Assembly: GCF_003315205.1 (NCBI RefSeq)
Contig: NZ_QNRR01000002.1
Span: 466,881-530,880, forward strand
Direction: 5' to 3'
Length of the DNA stretch: 64,000 nucleotides
Source of the DNA: Roseimicrobium gellanilyticum
GTDB lineage: Bacteria > Verrucomicrobiota > Verrucomicrobiia > Verrucomicrobiales > Verrucomicrobiaceae
Shown here: one piece after another, positions 1-10,200 of the stretch
How positions within the stretch are numbered: the first letter of the stretch is position 1
How the letters are laid out: each line of letters starts with the position of its first letter
Made by a program: the position numbers and the translations under genes
The notes under the pieces: model-generated
Databases searched by the model: none
The model's input: the letters and a program-made list of their open reading frames with translations, nothing else
What the model was told of the DNA's origin: nothing

Positions 1-561
1 GATTCCGTAGAGCAGGAAGTGGTGCCACCTGAAGAAGTGGTGGAAGAGGTCGTGCCGGAGGAAGTGGTCGTGGAGGAGCAGGTGCCCGAAATGGTGGAGC
101 CCGTGATTCCCGAGAATGTGATCTTCCCCGTGCCTGAAAAGCAGGAGATCATTGAGCCGATCAAGATGGTGGAGGTGAAGCCCAAGCCGGAACCAAAACC
201 GAGACCCAAGCCCGCTGCGCCGCGTCCCAGACCAGCAACCGTGCAGTCCACCGGCACTGGCACTGGCAGTGGCGCCACGGGCGCGGGGCAGGGGATGCGC
301 ACCGGCGGCGCCGGTAGCAGGGGCAAGCGTCCCGCTCCGCCCTATCCTTCTTGGGCACGCAGCAAGGGAGTGTCCGGCAGTCCCAAGTTTGTCATCGTCT
401 GTGACGCCACTGGCACCATCTCCTCCATTCGTGTGCTGGTCACCAGTGGAAATGCCGAGCTGGATAGCTACGCGTCCAGCTGGATTCAGCGCCGCTGGCG
501 TTTCCCCGCCGGTGCGCCCACGACGTACAACGTTCCCTTCCATTTCGTGCTCCGCCGCTAA
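1..561 (+). CDS. TonB-like energy transducer, C-terminal part (5' end outside window)
   Basis: The frame is open from the first base, so the N-terminal membrane anchor lies outside the window. What is visible is a Glu/Val/Pro-rich stretch, then a KPKPEPKPRPKP-type spacer (about residues 55-75), a Gly/Thr/Ser linker, and a C-terminal domain of about 75 residues containing YPSWAR, a strand-rich FVIVCDATGTI segment and a final FHFVLRR. This is the TonB layout: a periplasm-spanning proline-rich rod and a small C-terminal domain that contacts outer-membrane receptors. It lies 20 bp upstream of an ExbB gene and begins an ExbB/ExbD operon, which supports the assignment. Such proteins pass proton-motive-force energy to TonB-dependent transporters. 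The C-terminal domain is short and divergent, so a TonB/TolA-like protein for another envelope task is possible. Confidence 0.75.
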   Translation, partial: DSVEQEVVPPEEVVEEVVPEEVVVEEQVPEMVEPVIPENVIFPVPEKQEIIEPIKMVEVKPKPEPKPRPKPAAPRPRPATVQSTGTGTGSGATGAGQGMRTGGAGSRGKRPAPPYPSWARSKGVSGSPKFVIVCDATGTISSIRVLVTSGNAELDSYASSWIQRRWRFPAGAPTTYNVPFHFVLRR

Positions 562-581
562 GATACCCGCCAGTTAAGTTA

Positions 582-1244
582 ATGATCATCGATACCACTC
601 CCATCCTCGGCAATGCCATCGTGGAACTCATCCATGACGGTGGCCCCATCATGTACCCCATCCTGCTGACGGCGGTGGTGGCCATCTGCATCCTTGCGGA
701 GCGTATCACATGGTGGGTGCGCCTCACCGGACGCCGGAGTCCGAAGCGTTTGGAGGCCGTGTACGCTGCGATTGAGGAAGGAAACATGAAGGAAGCCATC
801 CAGCTTTCCCGCAACTCGACGGACCCGGTCATCCGCATGATACACCATGGGTTGAACCATCATCACAGCTCTCTGCAGGGCGCGCTCGAAGTGGCCGCAG
901 GACTGGAAATGCAGAAGGCGGGCCGCTTCCTGAATGCCATGGATACCATCGTGACGCTCGGGCCGCTGCTTGGTCTCCTGGGTACGGTGACCGGCATCAT
1001 GGGTTCCTTCACCTCCATTGGTGACAGTGAACTCGCTGTGGAAAAGGTGACCGGTGGTATCGGTGAAGCCCTCATCGCCACGGCCGCAGGCCTCGGCATC
1101 GCCATCACCACGCTCATTCCCCTGAACTACTTCCACTCCCGCCTGGCGAAGTTCCAGTTCGACCTTGAAGCTGCCGCCACCAACGTGACGGTGCTCGTGG
1201 CGCAGAATGAAGCGGAGCAGAAGAGCCTTGGATATACGGCGTAA
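582..1244 (+). CDS. exbB: ExbB/TolQ/MotA-family proton channel
   Basis: A 220-aa protein with three hydrophobic segments: near residues 24-45 (YPILLTAVVAICILAE), 120-142 (TIVTLGPLLGLLGTVTGIM) and 163-185 (ALIATAAGLGIAITTLIPL). The GPLLGLLGTVTGI and GIGEALIATAAGL motifs are characteristic of ExbB/TolQ. In the family, ExbB pentamers surround an ExbD dimer and conduct protons to drive TonB. The gene sits between a TonB-like gene and an exbD gene, all on the plus strand with gaps of 20-24 bp, so they are probably one operon. TolQ is the alternative, but no TolB or Pal gene is nearby. Confidence 0.9.
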   Translation: MIIDTTPILGNAIVELIHDGGPIMYPILLTAVVAICILAERITWWVRLTGRRSPKRLEAVYAAIEEGNMKEAIQLSRNSTDPVIRMIHHGLNHHHSSLQGALEVAAGLEMQKAGRFLNAMDTIVTLGPLLGLLGTVTGIMGSFTSIGDSELAVEKVTGGIGEALIATAAGLGIAITTLIPLNYFHSRLAKFQFDLEAAATNVTVLVAQNEAEQKSLGYTA

Positions 1245-1268
1245 CTTTTTGCAGAGTCTCCCGAGCTC

Positions 1269-1805
1269 ATGAAGCTACGCTCTCCCATTCCCCAGAAGAA
1301 GGCGCGACTGGAGATCATTCCGTTGATCGACATCATGTTCTTCCTGCTTGCCTCGTTCATGCTCGTCAGCCTGACGATGGCCAAGCAACAGACCATCAAG
1401 GTCTCCCTGCCCACTGCCACCACGGCCAAGACGGATTTCAAGCCGGATATGATCAATCTCGCGGTGGATGCCAGTGGCAACTACTTCATGGACACCAATC
1501 GCATGACACTGCCGGACTTGGAAAAAGCGTTGTTCGAGAAGTTCCGGGCCAATGCCGAGACGCCCGTGTACATCAGCGGTGATGCCAATGCCCGTCATGG
1601 TTCCATGGTCCAGGTTCTCGATACTGTGCGTCGCGTCGGCTTCCAGAAGGTGGCTTTCCAGACCAAGGCTCCTGACATAGCAAAGGCTACGGGTGCTCCT
1701 GCAACGCCTGCTGCTCCCGGTGCTGCCTCCCCGGCCGCCCCAGCCCCCGCATCATCAGCGGCTCCCGCTCCTGCTCCTACACCAGCACCCGCACCTGCCC
1801 AGTAA
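1269..1805 (+). CDS. exbD: ExbD/TolR-family protein with Ala/Pro-rich C-terminal tail
   Basis: A 178-aa protein whose N-terminal part matches ExbD: a short cytoplasmic stretch, then one membrane segment containing the conserved Asp in PLIDIMFFLLASFML (about residues 18-40). The Asp carries protons in this family. A periplasmic domain follows (SLPTATTAKTDF, MINLAVDASGNYF, VYISGDANARHGSMVQVLDTVRRVG). After about residue 140 the protein continues as a low-complexity tail of Ala, Pro and Ser, which ordinary ExbD proteins of about 135-140 residues lack. It sits 24 bp after exbB and 6 bp before the coiled-coil gene, so it is probably cotranscribed with them. Confidence 0.88.
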   Translation: MKLRSPIPQKKARLEIIPLIDIMFFLLASFMLVSLTMAKQQTIKVSLPTATTAKTDFKPDMINLAVDASGNYFMDTNRMTLPDLEKALFEKFRANAETPVYISGDANARHGSMVQVLDTVRRVGFQKVAFQTKAPDIAKATGAPATPAAPGAASPAAPAPASSAAPAPAPTPAPAPAQ

Positions 1806-1811
1806 GTAGTC

Positions 1812-2363
1812 ATGACGAAGTTTCTTGGAGTATTGTTGGGAGTGTTGATACTTGGTATTTGCGGTCTTTGCGCCAAGCAGTGGGTCCGCGAAACCGAGCT
1901 CCACACCAGCCTGAAAGCGGTGGAAGCGCTGCTAGATGACGAAGTGGCCAAGCATCGTGCTACGGCGGAAAAGGCGGCAGCTTGGGAAAAGGAAATCAAA
2001 CAGCTCACCCTGCGTATTGACGAGCAGGGGCTGAAAATCGCCGCCCAGGAACAGGAGGCAAACGCCACGAAGCTGCAGCTCGCCGAGGTCACGGCCCGCG
2101 CGGAACAGTTGCAGAAAAAACTCGCCGTAAATGCCACCGGCATGGAAGAGAGCAAGGAGGCGATGGCGACGCAAAACGCTGCTGTCACTGCCCAGAACGA
2201 GGCCATCAAGAAGCAGAACGAAACCATCGAGAAGCAGAATCAAATGCTCAAGGATCTGGCTGTGGAGCGCGATGGTGTTGTGACAAAGCTCAATACCCGC
2301 ATGACGGAGTACAACGACTTGATGACGAAATACAACGAGCTCGCAAAGAAGGCGGGTCAGTAA
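1812..2363 (+). CDS. membrane-anchored coiled-coil protein of the TonB/ExbBD operon
   Basis: A 183-aa protein of no named family that I recognise. Residues 4-20 (FLGVLLGVLILGICGLC) form a hydrophobic anchor or signal segment. The rest is almost entirely predicted long helix with heptad-like Leu/Ala spacing, rich in Lys, Glu and Gln, including repeats of the type KKQNETIEKQNQ. The start lies 6 bp after exbD, so it belongs to the operon. A periplasmic rod or scaffold partnered with the TonB-ExbB-ExbD complex is a reasonable guess, but the sequence shows only the anchor and the coiled coil. Confidence 0.75.
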   Translation: MTKFLGVLLGVLILGICGLCAKQWVRETELHTSLKAVEALLDDEVAKHRATAEKAAAWEKEIKQLTLRIDEQGLKIAAQEQEANATKLQLAEVTARAEQLQKKLAVNATGMEESKEAMATQNAAVTAQNEAIKKQNETIEKQNQMLKDLAVERDGVVTKLNTRMTEYNDLMTKYNELAKKAGQ

Positions 2364-2595
2364 GAAAGTAGTCCGCCGAGCCTCGGCGGTCAGGCTGCGT
2401 GAAATGGGCTTTGTGGACAGAGAACCATGACAGGGTGTCCGTCCGCATCATGGACATCTTCTCGGCCCACAGTGTCCCGCACAGCGTTACCGTGCGTCTC
2501 CCCACGACCGCAGGTCGCGGTTGGGGTGGCGCGCCCCAATACGAAAATGGCTACACTGTAACTTAAACCGCTCTTAGCTCGGCGGTCTACTTTCT
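2363..2595. repeat. MITE-like element with 18-bp terminal inverted repeats
   Basis: The left arm at 2363-2380 (AGAAAGTAGTCCGCCGAG) is the inverted counterpart of the right arm at 2578-2595, with one mismatch. Each arm end is GC-rich, and the left arm also folds on itself through CCGCCGAG/CTCGGCGG at 2373-2389. The roughly 200 bp between the arms has no convincing ORF and contains a further hairpin, TTGGGG/CCCCAA, at 2521-2539. It sits between two convergent genes and touches the stop codon of the coiled-coil gene and nearly that of hisS. The layout fits a non-autonomous miniature inverted-repeat element, but a long bidirectional terminator is an alternative. Confidence 0.45.
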
Positions 2596-2599
2596 GCCT

Positions 2600-3889
2600 C
2601 TACGCTAGCAACGTCCCCGTTTCCGGCTCTGCCAGCGCTTCACCGAGCTTCTGCTCCAGCGCATCTACTGCCACCTCGCTCTTGAAGCGGGTGCGCATGT
2701 TCTGCAGCGTGAGCGTGGGATACTCAGCCCCCACGACCACGGAGAAGCGTGCTTTCGCATTGTCAGCCGCCTGGAATTGCTTGCCCACTTTCTGGGCGGT
2801 GAAGCTGTAGTCCGTGCGCAGGCCAGCCTGGCGGAGGCGCTGTACGATGCCAAGCGCATTGCTGCGTTGGGTTTCGTCCGCGATGATGACATAGACGTCC
2901 AGCGCAGCGGCATTCCGCATCCACTGGTCCATGGCAGCTTGTGCTGCCGGCGTGACCTTGATGAGCTCGCCAAGCACCACGTCACCCATGGCGAAGCCAC
3001 AAGCAGGGAGATTCACGGAGCCGTCGCTGAGAAGGCCCACAAGGTTGTCATAGCGACCACCACCGGCGATGGCACGCAGACCATGCTTCACATCGAACGC
3101 TTCGAACACGGTGCCGGTGTAGTAGGCAAGGCCCCGCACGATACCCGGGTCGATCTTCACGTACTGCCAGAGCCCACGCGCGGAGAGATTCTCGCGCAGC
3201 GGTGCGAACGTGGGGTGATTCTCATCCACCGAAGCAATGAACTCCTTCACCTGCGCCAGAGAAATGCCCAGTGCTTGAAGCTTCTGATCCGTCACGGCCT
3301 CGGGGGCACGTTCCATCTTGTCGATGACCTGAAGGAATGCGGCGTTCTTCTCTTCGTCGAGCGAGAACTTGGCCGCAAAGTCCGCCCACAGTCGGCGGTC
3401 GCTCAAGCGGATTACAAAATCACCGGGCTCCAGCGCAAAGACCCGCAGGCTCTCGATAGCGAAAGCCACCAACTCGGCATCCGCGGCGGGGGAAGACTCG
3501 CCGAGGATGTCGACGTTGTACTGATAAAACTCGCGCAGGCGTCCGCGCTGCTGCCGCTCATAGCGGTAGCACGGGCCAACCTGGAACCACTTCATGGGCT
3601 TCGGGTAGTCGCGCTGCTTCGCCGCCGCCATGCGTGCGAGGGTGGGGGTCACCTCGGGGCGCATGGAGACTTCCTCTTCACCCTTGGTGGTGAAGCAGAA
3701 GAGCTGCTCAGTGATCTCCTGGCCGCTCTTCTTGCGATACAGGTCCGTGCTTTCCAATGTGGGACCCTCGTACTCCACAAAGCCATGACGCGCAGCGACT
3801 TCACGCCAGCGGGCGAAGATGTAGTTGCGACGTGCGCAATCCTCGGGGAGGAAATCGCGGAAGCCTTTGACTGTCTGGAAGGTGGGCAT
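2600..3889 (-). CDS. hisS: histidyl-tRNA synthetase
   Basis: A 429-aa class II aminoacyl-tRNA synthetase that charges tRNA-His in the cytoplasm. Class II motif 1 lies near FVEYEGPTLESTDLY, motif 2 is in MKWFQVGPCYRYERQQRGRLREFYQ, and the histidine-specific HisA-type motif is LAYYTGTVFEAF. Motif 3 is seen in the later Gly/Arg-rich part (AIAGGGRYDNL). A C-terminal anticodon-binding domain follows (YVIIADETQ, LRTDYSFTAQKVGKQFQ). The frame stays open another 90 codons upstream, but that extension is Arg/Ser/Pro-rich and unlike HisRS. The Met of MPTFQTVKGFRDFLP fits the family N-terminus, so the start is set at 3889. Confidence 0.95.
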   Translation of the reverse strand: MPTFQTVKGFRDFLPEDCARRNYIFARWREVAARHGFVEYEGPTLESTDLYRKKSGQEITEQLFCFTTKGEEEVSMRPEVTPTLARMAAAKQRDYPKPMKWFQVGPCYRYERQQRGRLREFYQYNVDILGESSPAADAELVAFAIESLRVFALEPGDFVIRLSDRRLWADFAAKFSLDEEKNAAFLQVIDKMERAPEAVTDQKLQALGISLAQVKEFIASVDENHPTFAPLRENLSARGLWQYVKIDPGIVRGLAYYTGTVFEAFDVKHGLRAIAGGGRYDNLVGLLSDGSVNLPACGFAMGDVVLGELIKVTPAAQAAMDQWMRNAAALDVYVIIADETQRSNALGIVQRLRQAGLRTDYSFTAQKVGKQFQAADNAKARFSVVVGAEYPTLTLQNMRTRFKSEVAVDALEQKLGEALAEPETGTLLA

Positions 3890-4264
3890 GAGGGGGGCGA
3901 TAGCTTTGCACTGCGAGAGCGGGAAAAGCAAACGCAAATGGGAAGGCTGTCGGCTCCGGTTTTCCCTGTTAAAAGGCTGGGTCGATACGGGCCAACAGCG
4001 CGTGGCAGTGCTCCTCCGCTCCGGCTGCTGCGTGACATGCGAAGTCACCGGTTCCGGGCTCTCCGACGATGCTCCGCAGTTGCGGGAGAATCCCGTCCCA
4101 ACGGCTTCAAGAGTGCCCGGTGGAATTGCATGCGCGACTATCCAGTGAGGAACGCGCACATCCCCGGCAATCCGTGAGCAACGAGGTGTGATCTAAAAAA
4201 TTATAGGAATAGAATAAGTACTATTTTATCACTCTTCTAAAGCGCAGGTAGCCAACTGGTTGCG
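3890..4264. other. intergenic region between divergent hisS and the autotransporter gene
   Basis: This 375-bp stretch should hold the promoters for hisS (leftward) and the large autotransporter gene (rightward). Its right end, about 4190-4245, is distinctly AT-rich with runs such as AAAAAATTATAG and ACTATTTTATC, which fits a promoter zone. I see no tRNA, riboswitch fold or clear operator in it. Confidence 0.4.
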
Positions 4265-7200
4265 ATGACGAGCTTGAGCGGATCTTCCTATGAGAATAAC
4301 GGTGAGTTTGGAAAATTTCCCAGACTAGATACGCTGCCAGACATAACCCCCTCAAACCCCATGAGATGCAATGTCCCCCCGTGCTCCATGTCTTGGAACA
4401 AGAAACCTGCAGGAGCCGGAAAGTGGTGGTGGCATTGCCTGCTCCTCACACTGGGCCTCGGCTCTTTGCCAGCTCAAAACACCACATGGGTGAATCCGTC
4501 CAACGGAAGCTGGTTTGTCCCATCGAATTGGAGCCCCGCGAATCTGCCAACGAATGGCACCGGCGATCAGACGTTCATCCGGAATGGGAGTACGGTAACG
4601 GTCGGTCAGTCCGGCGCGGTGAGCTGGACGCTTTTTCTCGGTGACGGCGCAGGGACTGAGGGCACCCTCACGATCTCATCCTCAGGTGCGCTCACCACAA
4701 ACTCCGTGGTCATGGGAAATGATTCATCTCAAGGCGTGCTGAACCTCAACGGCTCCTCAGGTTCGCGTGGTGTCTTGAGCACCCGATTCGTCACAGAAGG
4801 TTCGGGCTCGTCATCCTTGGTCATGAATGGCGGCGTGCTGCGAGCGACCGCGAATGAATCCAACTTTCTCCGCAACTTCGAGTCTGGGGATGTGGTGCTC
4901 AATGGGGGAGGCGGCTTTGTTGACACGCATGGCTTCGGTGTGGGCATTCAGGCCATCATGAGTGGCTCTGGAAGTCTTACGGTGCAGGGCACCGGTACCC
5001 TGACCATTACTGGAGCCCAGCTCTATACGGGAGGCACATTCGTAGACCCTGGGGCCACACTACAGGTCGGAACAGACACAGCAGCGGCCATCTTGGAAGG
5101 AAGTGATGGTACCTCGGGCGGTGCAGGCGGTACGGCGGTGACAGCAGGCCAAGGGGCCACGGTGAACGTGAGTGCCTTGGGTATCATTCGCGGAGGTGAC
5201 GGGGGCGTCTCACCCACCCTTACTGGCAACGGCGGTATCGGAGTTCACTTCACTGGGGACGGGAGTCTGACAAATCACGGCGACATCACTGGTGGTCGGG
5301 GCTTGGACGGCCCCACCCCGCAAGGTGGAGCAGGAGCGGACGGGGTGCGTTTCGAAGGAATCGGTACCGTGGTGAATACTGGCAACATCATCGCTGGAGT
5401 AGGGGGAGGGAGTTCCATTGGCCTTGCACCAGGAGGATCCGGCGTGGTGTTGATCGGCGGTGGAAGCGTGACGAATCAAGGCACCATCCGGGGTCAGAAT
5501 GCCCAGTTCGAGACCGAGGCCGTGGGCAGACCGATCACGGGTATGGGTGTGTACCTTGGCGCGGATGGTTCGGTGATCAACGAAGGTGACATCTTTGCAG
5601 GTGGTGGAGGGTATGATGGTACGAATTCCATCCAGGGAGGTGCTGGGGTACACATCGCGGGAAATGGGATGGTGCAAAACTCTGGATTGATACAAGGAGG
5701 GGTGGCAGCGCCAAACCTGGCAGACCTCACGATAGGAGGAACAGGGGGCACAGGGGTGCTCATTGGCGGCGTGGGTACGGTGACCAATAGCGGCACCATC
5801 AATGGGGGAACGGGTACCATAGAATTCGGTGAGCCACTGCCCATACCGTTGTTACCTGGAAGCAATGGTGGCACTGGCCTGGAGATCGTGGGAGGAGGCA
5901 CTCTGACGAATAGCGGGACAATCCGAGGAGGGAATGGTGAGCTATCGCTTGTTTTTCCTGGCAGCGGCGGAGTCGCCGTGAATCTCGGAGCGGATGGAGC
6001 AGTGACCAATTCCGGAAAGATTCTGGGTGGCAGCGGTGGGGAGGCTTCCCTGGAAGAACTGCCCCAAGGCGGATCCGGTGGTGGAGCCCTAAGAATCGAC
6101 GGCGTTGGCACCGTGATTAACAGCGGAGTGTCGTCCGAAATTATTGGTGGCGCGGCAGGAGGAGGAATCGGTCAGGGAGGGCACGGCATCGAACTTACGG
6201 GAGGTGGCACCCTGACGAATGAGGGATTGGTACAAGGCGGCAATGGAAGCCGAAGCATCTTGGGAGAGTCCATAGGCGGGAATGCTGTGCTTTTCGGAGC
6301 AGGCGGTACTGTTGTGAATAGTGGTCGCATTCTAGGAGGTTCCAGTGCGACGGGAGTGCAGATCAATGGTCTGGGACAGGTGACCAACAATGCCGGGGCG
6401 ATCATTCAAGGAGGTGACGGAGTCGCTTTCACTTATGATGGCGTGACCTTGGGCGCATTGGGCGGGATCGGTCTGCATTCGGTGGGGGGAGGGACGCTCG
6501 TCAACGAGGGTGTCATCGAGGGAGGTACTGGTGTTGCATCTGCCTTGGGGAGTGAGGCTATCGGAGGGGATGGCGTTCGAATGGATGCTGGCGGTACCAT
6601 CGTGAACCGCAATATCATCACGGGTGGAGCCGGAGGGAGAAGAGAACCGGGCGGTGCAGGAGGAGGAAGCGCCGGTGGCTTTGGCCTCCGTGTAGAAGGG
6701 GCGGCAGATGTGACCAACTCAGGTACCATTCAGGGAGGTGAGGGCGGATCCGGCGTGCTGGGCGCGAGTGGTGGAGCTGGGCTCGCTCTGGCTGGAGGCG
6801 GCGCCTTGACTAACAGTGGCACCATCCGTGCAGGTCATAGCGGCAGTGGGGATGTCTTTGGCGAAGTCGGAGCTGCTGGGGTCTACTTCGGAGGTGGCGG
6901 GTCCGTTACGAACACGGGCGACATCTACGCAGGCAATGGAGGATCCGTCGCGAGTGCCGACTTTGGCATCGAATCAGGCGGGGCCGGTGGTGATGGCGTG
7001 CGCATGGATGGCGGTGGTGTATTGAACAACTCTGGGACCATCACGGCAGGCACGGGTGGTGCTGGGCCGGTAAGCGCGGGCGCAGACGGATATGGCGTGC
7101 GCATCTCAGGAGCGGCTGGCTCCTTGGTCAACAACAGCACAGGTATCATCCACGGCCAGGTGAGCATGGGAGATTTCGCCAACTCGGTGACCCTTTTCAC

Positions 7201-10200
7201 TGGCAGCCGCATCAACGGTGACTTGAACATGAGCGCCAATACCGGCACCACGCTGACGCTGGATGGTGCAGGCACGGAGACACTGACCACGGCAGTTACC
7301 GGAGACCTGACCTTTGACGGTCTTCTTGTGAAGCAAGGCACGGGTCGATGGAATCTCACGGAGGCCACAACGCGCACTGGGGAAACGAGAATCGACGCGG
7401 GCACACTGGCAGTAGGGCATAACACCGCTCTGGGTTCTGGAACGGTGACGATGGCTAACGCCACGACCCTCACCGCCTCATCTGTAGGAGATCGCACTCT
7501 GGCCAATGACCTGGTCATCAATGGCACCGTCACGCTCGGCACAGGTGGCGGTGGGGCCGACATGACCTTCAACGGCGATGTAGAGCTCAATGGAGGACAC
7601 CGCAGGATTCAGAATCCCGGTGATGCCAATGATAGCACTGGTGTGGTGAATCTGAATGGAGTCATCAGCAACGGGGGCATCACCTTTGGCATGTCGAGTG
7701 GTGGTGCAGAACAGCGAGCCTACTTCCATGTGGGAGGCGCAGGTTCGAATACCTACACCGGAGACACCGAGGTGGATGCTGCCACAACAGTGTTCTTTGC
7801 GAAGACAGCCGGTGCCACCACCATCGCTGGAAATCTGATCATCAAATCGGACGGTGAGGCTCATGTCGACTTGGGCGAGCAAATCGCAGACACATCGAAC
7901 GTTTCCATTCAAGGAACGGGTGCCCTGTATGTTGGAGATACTAGTGATGTAAGCGAGACGATTGCCCGACTCGATGGCGAAGGCTCAGTGCATCTGTCGG
8001 CCACTTCCACAGGCAGTGCCCTGCGCGTGGGAGAGGGCGAGTTCTCCGGCAGCATACAACTGGGTGTCACAGGTAGCATCTCTCTTGAGAAGTATGGCAC
8101 TGGCATCCTGGAGCTGTCCGGCGCCAGCACCTACCTGGGGAACACCATTGTGTCGGGAGGGAGCTTAATCGTGAACAACAGCACTGGCAGTGCTACCGGC
8201 ACAGGCACGGTGTTTGTTCAAGACGGCGCACTGCTTGGTGGATCCGGTTTCATCAGTGGGCCCGTCATCGTGGAGGGCGGCGGGACTCTCTCTGCGGGAA
8301 ATTCTCCAGGCACTCTCACGCTGGGCGGCCTGGATCTCAAGGGAGGTTCCTCGCTGGACTTTGAATTGGGAACTCCGTCTGACTTGATCGATATCAATGG
8401 TCTGCTGACCCAAAGCGTGGAAGGAACCATCAAACTCAATTTGTCAGATGGCCCGGGCTTTGCGCCCGGCACGTACACCCTCCTGAGCTTTGATACACTC
8501 GCTCCTTCGGTCACACTGGGAGATTTCGCGGCCACGCAGTTCGACTATCTCGGCATGAGACTCGAGCTGCTGTCGAATGAGTTGCTCCTCACCATCTTCG
8601 GCCTGCCTTACGGTCCCTTCATTCAGAACAGCGCGTTTGTGTTCACGCCGGTCGATGCGGATTTCTTTGTATCCGGGTTTGTGCAGACGGGCACCCCTGC
8701 AGAGAACAACACGGTGAATTCACTCACCTTTGCACCGGGCAGCTTCCTGCAGGTGTACAATCAACTCACCATCACGAGTGGCAACTTCACGGTGAACTCT
8801 GGACGCGCCACCATCGCCGGAGGGACGGTGTTCGTGCCGGGCGAGTTTAACAAGCTCGGCGCTGGCTTGTTCTTCAGCAATGGTGCCTTCCAGGTCGTGG
8901 GCAACAGTTTCATCCGCCAAGGATCATTGCATGTGAATGGTGCGTTCCAGACTCCTTCGCTCTTCGTGCTGCCCGGCGCTTTCCTTGGAGGGAACGGTCT
9001 CATCATCGGCAACGTTTTCAACTCCGGCACCGTCGGGCCGGGGAACTCGGTAGGTGAGCTCACCATTCGCGGTAACTACAACCAAAGCCGCCGAGGCACA
9101 CTGCAGATTGAAATTGCCGGTCCTGGTTCCTTTGATCGGCTTGTCGTCAGTGGCACTGCGAGACTGGCGGGTACACTCGACGTGCGCACGCTGGCTGGTG
9201 CGAAGTTGAAATACGGTCAGCAGTATCCCTTCCTGCAGGCAGGGATGATTGCAGGCAGGTTTGACCGCATCCTCATGCCGCAGCCGTCGGTGAATCGGGG
9301 TCGCTTTTTTGATGCAGAAAATCATGGTGTATTAGTCGTGGCTCCCACCAGCTACACCTTGGTGGCGCAGACGCCGAATCAGACCCGCGTGGCCCGTGCC
9401 TTGGACGAGTGGATTGGCATTGAAGAAGGCGACGTGGGTGAGGTCACTCTGGCACTGGACCTTTTGCAGGAAGGCCAGTACCCCCAGGCCTTTGAATCCA
9501 TCATGCCGCAAGCCTATGCGGGCGCCTTGAGCACTGCAGTGGAATTGAGCGTCAACCATGGTCAGCAATTGCACCAGTACCTCAGTGCTCGCCGCCTCGG
9601 GGCCCGTTCTCTACAGCATGGAAAAGGGCAGCCAATTGCCGCCAGTGGCAAAGGCGTGAAGAACCCCAAGGCAGTGGCTCCGTCCTTGCTCGCACATGCG
9701 GATGAGCATCGCTGGCAGGCATGGATGCAAGGCAGCGGACTCTTCTCCGAAGGCGGCTTGAGCCTTGCGCCCAATGAGGACTTTGAAAGCGGCACGTTCC
9801 TGGTGGGTGCGGACTATGCCATCGCAGATAGTGTAGCCGTCGGATTCTTTGCCAGCTATCAAGAGGGTTGGGGTGACTATGCCAATGGTGCGGAGACCGA
9901 TCTGGAGAGCGTGCGCTTCGGGCTCTATGCCACGTATGATCTTGCAGGTTTTTACGCCAATGCTGCCATTGGTGGTGGTAGCACCGAGTTTGATGTGAAG
10001 CGTCCCCTTCAGTGGGCCACGTTGAAGCGCACCGCGCATGGCGACCCGGATGCCATGGAGTTCTTCACTCTGCTAGGCGCTGGCTATGACTTCCAGGTGG
10101 GGAACTTCACCTTCGGTCCTCAGGCGAGCCTGCAGTACACCAGACTGGAAGTGGATGGGTTTACCGAGCGCGGCGCAGACAGCCTGGACCTGCGCATGGA

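Noticed and set aside
2777-4177. A plus-strand open frame of 466 codons opposite hisS
   Set aside because: It is the mirror of a GC-rich conserved gene, and the product has no recognisable domain.
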